Shown here: in pieces, positions 1 through 6,484 of the stretch | How the letters are laid out: every line of letters begins with the position of its first letter | How positions within the stretch are numbered: the first letter of the stretch is position 1 | Assembly (NCBI GenBank): GCA_003641695.1 | Contig: QNBL01000054.1 | Coordinates: forward strand, 1 to 11,020 | Direction of reading: 5' to 3' | From: Spirochaetota bacterium | GTDB lineage: Bacteria > Spirochaetota > Spirochaetia > B11-G9 | Length of the DNA: 11,020 bases | Notes under the pieces: model-generated | The model's input: the letters and a program-made list of their open reading frames with translations, nothing else | What the model was told of the DNA's origin: nothing | Database searches by the model: none | Position numbers and translations under genes: made by a program

Positions 1-1111
1 CACTTCTGATTATACATCCGCCCCGCCACATAAGGGCGATCTCTCCGTAGTTGAGCTTCCAGCCATATTCTTTGGCAGCTTCCCGCATCAGCATAAAACC
101 CTGTGCATAGGATACTATTTTTGAGGCGAGAAGAGAATTTTCCAGATCGTCGATAAACTCTTTGCTGCTGGTATCAAAAGAAGTCTCAGGTCCCCTTATT
201 ACTTTTGAGGCGGCAACCCTCTCATCTTTTAATGCGGAAAGACATCTTGAGAACACTGCTTCGCCGATGAGTGTTACAGGGATTCCCATATCCAGGGCGT
301 TTATGGCAGTCCATTTACCGGTTCCTTTCTGTCCAGCGGTATCCAGGATTTTCTCTACAAGGGGCTGTCCATCGGTATCTTCGTGAGCCATTATATCAGC
401 TGTTATTTCTATTAAGTAGGAATCCAGAGGCCCTTTGTTCCATTCAACAAAAACCTTGTGCATCTCAGCGGTGTTCATTCCCGCTCCTGATTTCATAAGA
501 TGATATGCTTCGGTTATGAGCTGCATATCACCGTACTCTATCCCGTTGTGTACCATCTTTACATAATGGCCGGCTCCATTTTCACCCACCCATTCGCAGC
601 ACACCTCCCCTGATTCAGTCTTTGCAGAGATGTCCTGGAAGATGTTTTTTACATGAGGCCATGCTTCAGGACTCCCTCCCGGCATGAGTGAAGGCCCCTT
701 TCTTGCTCCCTCTTCTCCGCCTGACACTCCTGTTCCCATAAAGTGCAGCCCTTTCTTTTTCAGGTATGCTGTCCGTCTGATGGTATCCGGGAAATGGGAG
801 TTCCCGCCGTCAATGATGATATCTCCCTTGTCGAGAAGCGGTATAAGTGAATCGATAAAATTGTCCACAACCTCACCGGCTTTTACCATGAGCATAATTC
901 TGCGTGGACTTTTCAGACTGTTGACCAGTTCCTCCAGAGAGTACGTTCCGGTTATTGTTCCTCTTCCTGCCGCAGGCCCTTTTAAAAAATTGTCAGTTTT
1001 TCCCGCAGTCCGGTTGTATACCGCCACTGAGTAGCCGTGATCGTTCATGTTGAGGACAAGATTCTGTCCCATAACTGCAAGTCCTATAAGTCCTATATCA
1101 GCTTTTCCCAT
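1..1111 (-). CDS. gnd: 6-phosphogluconate dehydrogenase, decarboxylating (3' end outside window)
   Basis: Oxidises and decarboxylates 6-phosphogluconate to ribulose-5-phosphate with reduction of NADP, in the cytosol (oxidative pentose phosphate pathway). My reverse-strand translation is open for 370 residues from the ATG at 1111 to the window edge, so roughly the last 100 or more residues of a usual ~470-480 are missing. Visible motifs: the Rossmann start GLAVMGQN (10-17), VYNRT (31-35) as expected for NADP binding, DGGNSHFPDT (101-110), GVSGGEEGA (128-136), and the catalytic segment HYVKMVHNGIEYGD (182-195) with K185, H188, N189 and E192. The last residues, WRGGCIIRS (362-370), are also a Gnd signature. 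GGAG lies 7 nt before the ATG and the gene starts 13 nt after the epimerase gene, so it is the third gene of the minus-strand operon. Its place beside a sugar-acid epimerase suggests a catabolic role for 6-phosphogluconate made in this pathway. Identity is firm; the role in this operon is inferred. Confidence 0.96.
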   Translation of the reverse strand, partial: MGKADIGLIGLAVMGQNLVLNMNDHGYSVAVYNRTAGKTDNFLKGPAAGRGTITGTYSLEELVNSLKSPRRIMLMVKAGEVVDNFIDSLIPLLDKGDIIIDGGNSHFPDTIRRTAYLKKKGLHFMGTGVSGGEEGARKGPSLMPGGSPEAWPHVKNIFQDISAKTESGEVCCEWVGENGAGHYVKMVHNGIEYGDMQLITEAYHLMKSGAGMNTAEMHKVFVEWNKGPLDSYLIEITADIMAHEDTDGQPLVEKILDTAGQKGTGKWTAINALDMGIPVTLIGEAVFSRCLSALKDERVAASKVIRGPETSFDTSSKEFIDDLENSLLASKIVSYAQGFMLMREAAKEYGWKLNYGEIALMWRGGCIIRS

Positions 1112-1124
1112 AATAAGTCTCCTG

Positions 1125-2408
1125 TTATTGATTAAATCTGTCTTTGTACGCCCATAACCCCAGAGCGGGGTTTGAAATAAAGAAAATTTTTTCTCCCCCG
1201 TCTAAAGTATTGAAACCCTCTTGTAGTATTTCCGGGTTGTATTTTTTTAGCATATCACCTAAGGGTGCGTAGCTGTAACCGACACCTTCGATCTCCTCTC
1301 TGCTTAAGGAGCCGGGACAGTAGGTAATCGAAAACCTGCCCTCACTGCTTCCGTGGATAAGATGGGCTGCCGCTCCCAGACTCTCCTGCAGTTCCCTGTT
1401 CTCTTTCACTGCCTTCAGTGTTTCCTCACTTTCCCTGTACCCATATTTCCTGATCAGCCGGTCTATCTCCCTGTCTTCCCCGAACTCTCTTACACCCGGA
1501 GCAAGAACCACCAGTTCTCCTCCGTCTGCAATGGCCATCCGGGTACGGTAGATACTTTTATTTCCCAGCCAGGTGCTTTTAAACTCTTCAGGGTCCAGGT
1601 AGACAACTACCCTGTCGAGGGGAGTGTCCAGCATCTGGAAATTAACCTGTAAAGAGAGGGCCGCGGCTTTTTCAAAACACTCAGTGCCGTCTCCTATAAA
1701 AAGCCCCCGGGGGGTTAATTCCCCGGACTTTTCCCTCCCGATAACTGTCTGGACATATACAATGGGCAGCTCTTCCCCGAAATGGGACTCCGCATAGTTA
1801 AGAATCCTCCGTACGGGAGTATCAGCCCTTCCCATCATCCGTTCCATTCCGTATACCGCTCCGATGTAGTGGCTCTTATGTATCCCCTCTTTACCGCCGG
1901 TTCCGACAAAAATATTCTTGTTGTGGTTTGCCATCCCGATTACTTCGTGGGGGACCACCTGCCCTATGGAAAGAATAAGATCAAAGCCTCCCTTAATGAG
2001 CAGGGAGTTTACCTGTGCCGGCCAGTCAAAGGAGAGCTTGCCCTCGGTCTGCTCCTCGATAAAACTATTCGGAACCCTGCCCAGGGTTACCAGGTCGCTT
2101 TTCCATTTATGTTCCCGGAAAAGAGAGAGGGGGACCCCGGGGAACATCCGCTTTATTTCATGCGCAGTCATGGGATTGTGTGTACCCAGTGCCGGTAGAA
2201 TATCGGATACAGCCTCCCCAAAGTATTCATATGCATAGGATGTAAGCAGGCCGGCTTTTGAATGGAACCGGGTAAAATCCGGGGGTATTATAAGAACCTT
2301 CCTTTTACCCGGTGTAATAGTGATCTTTTCCAGCGCCTCAAAGAGCCCCTCTTTTAATTCTTTGTCGGAAAGAGAAGTCGTTTCATCTCCTCTGTCAAGA
2401 TACAGCAT
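1125..2408 (-). CDS. LarA-superfamily nickel-pincer 2-hydroxyacid racemase/epimerase, possibly D-mannonate/D-gluconate 2-epimerase
   Basis: A 427-residue protein, close to LarA (about 424). LarA-type enzymes use a nickel-pincer nucleotide tethered to a lysine to invert the 2-hydroxyacid carbon by reversible hydride transfer. Residues corresponding to the LarA site are visible: D44-F-T-R47 (substrate-binding Arg), G75-T-H77, H154, K164 exactly 10 residues later (cofactor-tethering Lys) and H180 another 16 residues on (Ni ligand). These reproduce the His-Lys-His spacing of lactate racemase (174/184/200). The usual glycine-rich stretch before the lysine is replaced by GMANHNK, so this is a divergent subgroup. 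I chose the ATG at 2408, with GGAG 5 nt upstream; a TTG 16 codons earlier lacks such a site and lies deep inside the upstream gene. The reading frame overlaps the HAD gene by 14 nt, suggesting translational coupling. With fructuronate reductase and gnd in the same locus, interconversion of mannonate and gluconate is the attractive guess. The maturation genes larB, larC and larE are not in the window. Confidence 0.85.
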   Translation of the reverse strand: MLYLDRGDETTSLSDKELKEGLFEALEKITITPGKRKVLIIPPDFTRFHSKAGLLTSYAYEYFGEAVSDILPALGTHNPMTAHEIKRMFPGVPLSLFREHKWKSDLVTLGRVPNSFIEEQTEGKLSFDWPAQVNSLLIKGGFDLILSIGQVVPHEVIGMANHNKNIFVGTGGKEGIHKSHYIGAVYGMERMMGRADTPVRRILNYAESHFGEELPIVYVQTVIGREKSGELTPRGLFIGDGTECFEKAAALSLQVNFQMLDTPLDRVVVYLDPEEFKSTWLGNKSIYRTRMAIADGGELVVLAPGVREFGEDREIDRLIRKYGYRESEETLKAVKENRELQESLGAAAHLIHGSSEGRFSITYCPGSLSREEIEGVGYSYAPLGDMLKKYNPEILQEGFNTLDGGEKIFFISNPALGLWAYKDRFNQ

Positions 2409-3300
2409 GTGCACTCCATGGGGGGTGTTCCGGAAGATTGATGAAAAACTCTTCAATCAAAGTACTTTCGTAGCTGCCGGCATAGGTATTATCAAAAAAC
2501 CTTTCAATCCCTTCGGAATAGAACCGTTCCCAGGATTTTTCCTCCTTCCCCGGTATAATAGGGAAAAATAATGCGTTGTTGTTTCTTGCGGCATTCAGAT
2601 CTCCTGGAGCATCTCCGATCATGAGTACCCGTCCGCTGCGGTATTTCCCTCCGGCGGTATAGTGGATGTGCTCGGTTTTTGTACCCATCTCCTGTCCTGC
2701 AATAAGTTTTACATACCTGGTAATATTGTTTTCATTCCACTCCCGCTCCAGGGCCTCCCTGGTGGACTGGGATATAACGACTACATCTGCTGTTGTCTGT
2801 ATTTTTTCCAGACTCTCCCTTACAAAGGGGAAGGGAGCTATATTTCTGACTATCTTTGCCACAGTGTTGTTTACCTCTTCTGACCAGGCAAGGATGAGTT
2901 TAAGTTCCGGATCTCCTGACTTTTCAGCCGCTTGTTTAAGGGCAGGATTTCCAAGTTTGGTTTCTGTTTTTAACCATTCCTTGAAACTTTTCAGTTCCGG
3001 TATCTTTACTTCTCTATCTGATACCTCTTCCCGTTCTGCAAGCAGTTCAAGGGTATGCATTAAAGCTCGGAACCTGTTTGTTCCTCTTGTTCTTGAGTAC
3101 AGGTTAACAAACTCCCATGTCTCTCTGGCATATTTTGATACTGCCTGGAGATTAAAATGATTGATAAAAGCGGGACAAAAGCACTCTTTATGTTTGATTT
3201 CCATTGTGTCAAAGGCGCATCCATCTGAATCAATACCTATAAAATACTCTTTTTCCGGTGAAAATGCCTTCAGGACGGCTGTCCCTCTTGAATTGTTCAT
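2395..3300 (-). CDS. HAD-superfamily hydrolase (probable phosphatase), substrate unknown
   Basis: A 301-residue cytosolic protein with all four haloacid-dehalogenase motifs. Motif I is IDSDGCAFDT (23-32), with nucleophile D24 and acid/base D26. Motif II is the serine S177 in VVISQST. Motif III is K208 in MGTKTE. Motif IV is GDAPGD (229-234), with Mg-binding D230 and D234. The long insert between motifs I and II (about 33-170) is mostly charged and probably helical, and would be a C1-type cap that sets specificity. No signal peptide or membrane segment is visible. It starts with ATG after an AAGGAAAC stretch and is the first gene of the minus operon, preceding the epimerase with a 14-nt overlap. 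The motifs fit phosphate ester hydrolysis but do not give the substrate. Given two kinases across the divergent promoter, a sugar-acid phosphate is plausible, for example removal of an off-pathway phosphorylated hexonate. Confidence 0.85.
   Translation of the reverse strand: MNNSRGTAVLKAFSPEKEYFIGIDSDGCAFDTMEIKHKECFCPAFINHFNLQAVSKYARETWEFVNLYSRTRGTNRFRALMHTLELLAEREEVSDREVKIPELKSFKEWLKTETKLGNPALKQAAEKSGDPELKLILAWSEEVNNTVAKIVRNIAPFPFVRESLEKIQTTADVVVISQSTREALEREWNENNITRYVKLIAGQEMGTKTEHIHYTAGGKYRSGRVLMIGDAPGDLNAARNNNALFFPIIPGKEEKSWERFYSEGIERFFDNTYAGSYESTLIEEFFINLPEHPPWSAHAVS
2414..2417 (-). promoter_or_regulatory. Ribosome binding site that decides the epimerase start
   Basis: GGAG on the minus strand, 5 nt before the ATG at 2408. 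It lies inside the 3' end of the HAD gene. The longer reading frame beginning with TTG at 2456 has no comparable site, so the shorter start is preferred. Confidence 0.75.
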
Positions 3301-3339
3301 ATAAGTTTCCTTTTATTATGTATTAAACAATCAATTGAA

Positions 3340-3368
3340 ATTGTAAAGACAAAATATAAATCCGTCAA
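3340..3368 (-). promoter_or_regulatory. Predicted sigma70-type promoter of the HAD-epimerase-gnd operon
   Basis: Reading the minus strand, TTGACG (3368-3363) is followed after exactly 17 nt by TACAAT (3345-3340). Both hexamers are 5/6 matches to the consensus. Transcription would start near 3333, giving a leader of about 30 nt before the ATG at 3300. Predicted from sequence only. Confidence 0.7.
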
Positions 3369-3369
3369 G

Positions 3370-3388
3370 TTGTACATATTTTATACAA
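3370..3388. promoter_or_regulatory. Inverted repeat in the divergent control region, candidate operator
   Basis: TTGTA (3370-3374) and its inverted copy TACAA (3384-3388) flank a 9-nt AT-rich centre. The element touches the -35 of the leftward promoter (3363-3368) and lies 20 nt upstream of the -35 of the rightward one, where one bound repressor could affect both. TTGTA occurs once more at 3341-3345, overlapping the leftward -10. DeoR-family proteins commonly bind short repeats at their own promoter. Assignment to the adjacent regulator is inference, and in such an AT-rich region a 5-bp-arm repeat could be chance. Confidence 0.4.
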
Positions 3389-3407
3389 ATACTGTTTTCC
3401 TAAAATA

Positions 3408-3436
3408 TTGACAACGATAAACTTTGGATATATTCT
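3408..3436 (+). promoter_or_regulatory. Predicted sigma70-type promoter of the regulator-uxuB-uxaC operon
   Basis: A perfect TTGACA (3408-3413), a 17-nt spacer and TATTCT (3431-3436, 4/6 match). Transcription would begin near 3443, leaving a short leader that carries GAAAGGA before the ATG at 3460. The position also argues against translation from the TTG at 3424, which lies in the spacer. Confidence 0.75.
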
Positions 3437-3459
3437 GTATTTCGAAAGGAAACAAAAGC

Positions 3460-4236
3460 ATGAAACATATTCCCAGGCACGAAGAGATCCTGAAGATTCT
3501 TACCCGTTTACGATCAGTCTCGGTTCAGGAGCTTACGAATCGTCTTAATGTATCGGAGGTAACCATCCGTAAGGATCTGACAATCCTTGAAGAGATGGGG
3601 TTTGTCCTTAGATCCCATGGCAGAGCTTCGCTTGCGGAGGACAGCCGGACACTGAGTACTTTAAGCAAAAGAAGGAGTACAAACATTCCGGAGAAAAAAG
3701 CCATAGCAGAAAAGGCAAAGACTCTGATAAAAGAGGGAGATACCATTTTTATCGATACAGGGACTACCTGTATGTATTTCGCCGAGGCGGTACGGAATAT
3801 GACTCTCAGGGTACTCACAAACTCCCTTGATGTTATGAATGTTCTTGCAGAGGAGCCTTCAATATCCCTCGTTTCCCTTGGAGGAAACTACCGGAAAGAG
3901 GCAGGTTCCTTTCTTGGTCCCATACCGATTGAAGCGTTGAAGAACTTTCAGATTGAGACCTGTTTTATAGGAGCAACGGGTATTCAGGAACGGGGAATTT
4001 TTTCATCACAGAATATTATGGAAGCGCAAATGAAGCAGCAGGTCCTATCATCATCCGGAAGAAGGGTTGTTCTTGCAGACAGTTCAAAGGTGGGGAAGAC
4101 AGCATTTTCGGTATTTGCCCGTCTGGAAGATGTGGATGTACTCGTAACGGATACAGGGTTTACCGGATCCGGGGCTTTTAAAAAAATGGGAGTGGAAGTT
4201 TTACTGGCAGATATGAATGGAGGAGCAGATGAGTAG
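3460..4236 (+). CDS. DeoR-family transcriptional regulator of the uronate locus
   Basis: A 258-residue DeoR/GlpR-type repressor. The N-terminal winged helix-turn-helix (about 5-58) contains VQELTNRLNVSEVTIRKDL (22-40) and the wing, EEMGFVLRSHGRA. The DeoR C-terminal sensor domain follows (about 75-235), with IFIDTGTT (97-103), the LGGNYR segment (140-145) and DSSKVGKTAF (207-216). This fold binds phosphorylated sugars or related metabolites, so the inducer may be an intermediate such as 6-phosphogluconate or KDPG (inference). The start is the ATG at 3460 after GAAAGGA (9-nt spacing); an in-frame TTG at 3424 lies inside the promoter spacer and cannot be on the transcript. It is the first gene of the plus operon, and its last codons overlap the next gene by 8 nt. 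It probably represses itself and both divergent operons through sites in 3301-3459. Confidence 0.93.
   Translation: MKHIPRHEEILKILTRLRSVSVQELTNRLNVSEVTIRKDLTILEEMGFVLRSHGRASLAEDSRTLSTLSKRRSTNIPEKKAIAEKAKTLIKEGDTIFIDTGTTCMYFAEAVRNMTLRVLTNSLDVMNVLAEEPSISLVSLGGNYRKEAGSFLGPIPIEALKNFQIETCFIGATGIQERGIFSSQNIMEAQMKQQVLSSSGRRVVLADSSKVGKTAFSVFARLEDVDVLVTDTGFTGSGAFKKMGVEVLLADMNGGADE
4219..4223 (+). promoter_or_regulatory. Ribosome binding site that decides the SDR start
   Basis: GGAGG lies 5 nt before the ATG at 4229, within the last codons of the regulator gene. An in-frame ATG at 4217 overlaps this site and has no good site of its own, so 4229 is preferred. The regulator stop falls 5 nt after the new start codon begins, a typical coupled start. 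Confidence 0.75.
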
Positions 4237-5041
4237 TTTGTTTGATTTAAACGGGAGAGTAGTCGTCATTACCGGAGGAACCGGAACAATTGGAAGTGCC
4301 TTTGCAGAGGCTCTGTTGAATGAAGGAGCTAAAGTGGTTCTCTGGGGACGGGGAAAGACTGTTCCCGTGGAGGACTCGGTAAAGAAGGTTGCGGATAAAA
4401 CCGGCAGACCCGGGAATATATCCGGATACAAGGTTGATGTATCCGTCAAGGAAGAGGTCGTTTCCGGATTGAAAAAAGTGGCAAAAGAGATCGGGGTTCC
4501 CGAAGTGCTGATAAACGGAGCCGGGGGCAACAAGGGGAAGTCCTCTTTTATCGATGCTGACCTTGAGCTTTTCAAGGATATTCTCAACAACAATCTGATA
4601 GGAGGATTGATGATTCCCACGCAGGTATTTGCTGCGTACTGGATAGAGAAGGGGATAAGGGGTTCAATAATTAATGTTGCATCCTCCGCTTCCTACATCC
4701 CCCTCTCCGGTGTTTGGGCCTATGGTGCGGCAAAATCCGCTGTAATAAATTTGACCATGGGAGCGGCCAAGGAGTTTGCCCCTCACGGAATCCGTGTGAA
4801 TGGTATTGCTCCCGGATTTTATATTGGGCATCAGAACAGGGACCTTCTGTATTCCGATTATGAAAACGGGATACTTAGTGACCGGGGGAAAGCCATTATA
4901 GATCATACCCCTTTTGGCAGATTCGGTACTATGGAGGATCTGCACGGCAGTGTTGTATTTCTTGCATCAAGAAAGGCATCGGGATTTATAACAGGAGTAA
5001 CCATTCCTGTGGACGGCGGTTATCTCGTAGATAATATCTAG
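4229..5041 (+). CDS. uxuB: SDR-family D-mannonate oxidoreductase (fructuronate reductase)
   Basis: A 270-residue classical short-chain dehydrogenase, expected to reduce D-fructuronate to D-mannonate with NAD(P)H. The dinucleotide-binding turn TGGTGTIG is at 15-22, NGAGGN at 96-101, and the catalytic serine S152 is followed 13 residues later by Y165-x3-K169. The C-terminal segment is diagnostic for the YjmF/UxuB-like SDR group as I recall it: APGFYIGHQNRDLL (194-207), RGKAIIDHTPFGRFG (219-233), ASGFITG and PVDGG (260-264). This group replaces the unrelated long-chain mannonate dehydrogenase of E. coli. It directly precedes uxaC, which makes its substrate, with only 19 nt between them. No sequence oddities are seen. 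Family assignment is strong; the substrate is inferred from family and neighbour. Confidence 0.9.
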   Translation: MSSLFDLNGRVVVITGGTGTIGSAFAEALLNEGAKVVLWGRGKTVPVEDSVKKVADKTGRPGNISGYKVDVSVKEEVVSGLKKVAKEIGVPEVLINGAGGNKGKSSFIDADLELFKDILNNNLIGGLMIPTQVFAAYWIEKGIRGSIINVASSASYIPLSGVWAYGAAKSAVINLTMGAAKEFAPHGIRVNGIAPGFYIGHQNRDLLYSDYENGILSDRGKAIIDHTPFGRFGTMEDLHGSVVFLASRKASGFITGVTIPVDGGYLVDNI

Positions 5042-5060
5042 CCATAAGGAACAGCAGAAA

Positions 5061-6473
5061 ATGAATAAAAAATTTATGAATGAGGATTTCCTTCTTGGGA
5101 ACGGTCCCGCTGTGCGGCTGTACCATGAGTATGCAGAGGGGATGCCTATATTTGATTACCACTGTCATCTGCCGGTGAAGGAAATTGCGGAGGACAGGGA
5201 GTATGATACTATTACACAAATCTGGCTGAATGGGGATCACTACAAGTGGCGGGCTATGAGATCCAACGGCATTCCGGAAAGGTATATAACCGGAGACGCT
5301 CAAGACCGGGAGAAGTTTGGCTCATGGGCGCAGACAGTCCCGTATACAATAGGGAACCCCCTGTATCACTGGACTCATCTGGAGCTGAAACGGTACTTCG
5401 GGATAGAAAAGCTGCTCTCTCCCTCTACTGCTGATTTTGTCTACGAAACTACCCGTGAGAAATTAACAGGTGGCAATTTCAGTACTCAAAAAATTCTAAA
5501 AGAATCAAATGTAAAGGTTGTGTGTACTACAGACGACCCGGTAGATTCTCTTGAGTACCACCGGGTTATAGCGGAAAGCGGAACTTTGAGTATCAAAGTT
5601 CTTCCCACATTCAGACCGGACAAGGCGGTTAATTTTGATAATTCCGGGGAATTTGCTAACTACATCAGGCTTCTGACTGAAGCATCGGGGATACATATAA
5701 CGGATTATGAATCTTTTCTCGATGCTCTTAAAAACAGACATGATTTCTTTCACAATGCCGGGTGTAGAATTTCTGATCATGCTCTTGAAAGACCGGTTTT
5801 CCGGGAAGCTGCCGGCGTTGCTATTGAATCCACTTTTAAAAAGGTTCTTTCGGGGAAAGAAATTTCAATTGAAGATGCCGAAAAGCTTAAGACGGCTGTT
5901 TTGATAGAACTGGGAAGAATGGACAGCCGTGCCGGATGGACCATGCAATTACATATCGGGGCGCTTAGAAACAACAACAGCAGAATGTTTAAAACCCTTG
6001 GTCCGGATACAGGATTTGATTCCATTTCAGACGGAGAGATTGCCGTTCCCCTGTCCCGTTTTCTTGACAGTCTGGACAAAACCGATGAACTGCCGAAAAC
6101 GATACTCTACGTTCTTAACCCCCGGGATAATTATCTTGTTGGTACCATGATTGGAAATTTTCAAGGGGGAGGTATCCCCGGTAAGATTCAGTTTGGGTCC
6201 GGATGGTGGTTTAACGATCAAAAAGAGGGGATGGAGCAGCAGATGAATACCCTGGCCAATCTGGGGCTGCTGTCCCGTTTTGCAGGGATGCTGACAGATT
6301 CAAGAAGTTTTCTGTCATACCCGAGGCATGAATACTTTCGCAGGGTTCTGTGTAACCTGATTGGCAGCTGGGTAGAGAAGGGGGAAGCCCCTGAAGACTA
6401 TGACTTGCTGGGAAAGATGGTAAAAGATATAAGTTTTAACAATGCTGCCGGTTATTTCGGCATTGAACTATAA
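5061..6473 (+). CDS. uxaC: Glucuronate isomerase (uronate isomerase)
   Basis: A 470-residue amidohydrolase-fold TIM-barrel enzyme of full family length. It interconverts D-glucuronate and D-fructuronate, and usually also D-galacturonate and D-tagaturonate. Visible family signatures: FDYHCHLP (31-38) with the barrel-start pair H34 and H36, DHYKWRAMRSNG (59-70), CTTDDP (155-160), QLHIGALRNNN (296-306), FGSGWWFND (378-386), and the C-terminal LTDSRSFLSYPRHEYFRRVL (411-430). The start is the ATG at 5061 after AAGGA (10-nt spacing); a second in-frame ATG five codons later is possible. It sits between the fructuronate reductase and a PfkB-family kinase, 11 nt before the latter, as the entry step of the pathway. 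Whether galacturonate is also used cannot be told: no tagaturonate-specific gene is seen. Confidence 0.97.
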   Translation: MNKKFMNEDFLLGNGPAVRLYHEYAEGMPIFDYHCHLPVKEIAEDREYDTITQIWLNGDHYKWRAMRSNGIPERYITGDAQDREKFGSWAQTVPYTIGNPLYHWTHLELKRYFGIEKLLSPSTADFVYETTREKLTGGNFSTQKILKESNVKVVCTTDDPVDSLEYHRVIAESGTLSIKVLPTFRPDKAVNFDNSGEFANYIRLLTEASGIHITDYESFLDALKNRHDFFHNAGCRISDHALERPVFREAAGVAIESTFKKVLSGKEISIEDAEKLKTAVLIELGRMDSRAGWTMQLHIGALRNNNSRMFKTLGPDTGFDSISDGEIAVPLSRFLDSLDKTDELPKTILYVLNPRDNYLVGTMIGNFQGGGIPGKIQFGSGWWFNDQKEGMEQQMNTLANLGLLSRFAGMLTDSRSFLSYPRHEYFRRVLCNLIGSWVEKGEAPEDYDLLGKMVKDISFNNAAGYFGIEL

Positions 6474-6484
6474 GGAGAATCAAT

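Noticed and set aside
684..1034. Plus-strand open frame of 116 codons
   Set aside because: It lies wholly opposite gnd, whose reverse-strand translation matches the family throughout; no recognisable protein.
1782..2238. Two overlapping plus-strand open frames
   Set aside because: Antisense shadows of the LarA-like gene, with no ribosome binding site or family resemblance.
2409..2456. Longer N-terminus for the LarA-like protein starting at TTG 2456
   Set aside because: It has no good ribosome binding site and overlaps the HAD gene by 62 nt; the ATG at 2408 has GGAG 5 nt upstream and gives the usual family length.
2666..3160. Plus-strand open frame of 164 codons
   Set aside because: Antisense to the HAD gene, which carries all four catalytic motifs; the opposite frame looks like low-complexity serine-rich noise.
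3424..3459. Longer N-terminus for the DeoR-type regulator starting at TTG 3424
   Set aside because: The codon lies in the spacer between the -35 and -10 of the predicted promoter, so it would not be transcribed; the HTH domain begins right after the ATG at 3460.
4201..4620. Minus-strand open frame of 139 codons
   Set aside because: Antisense to the SDR gene start, which has clear cofactor and catalytic motifs on the plus strand.
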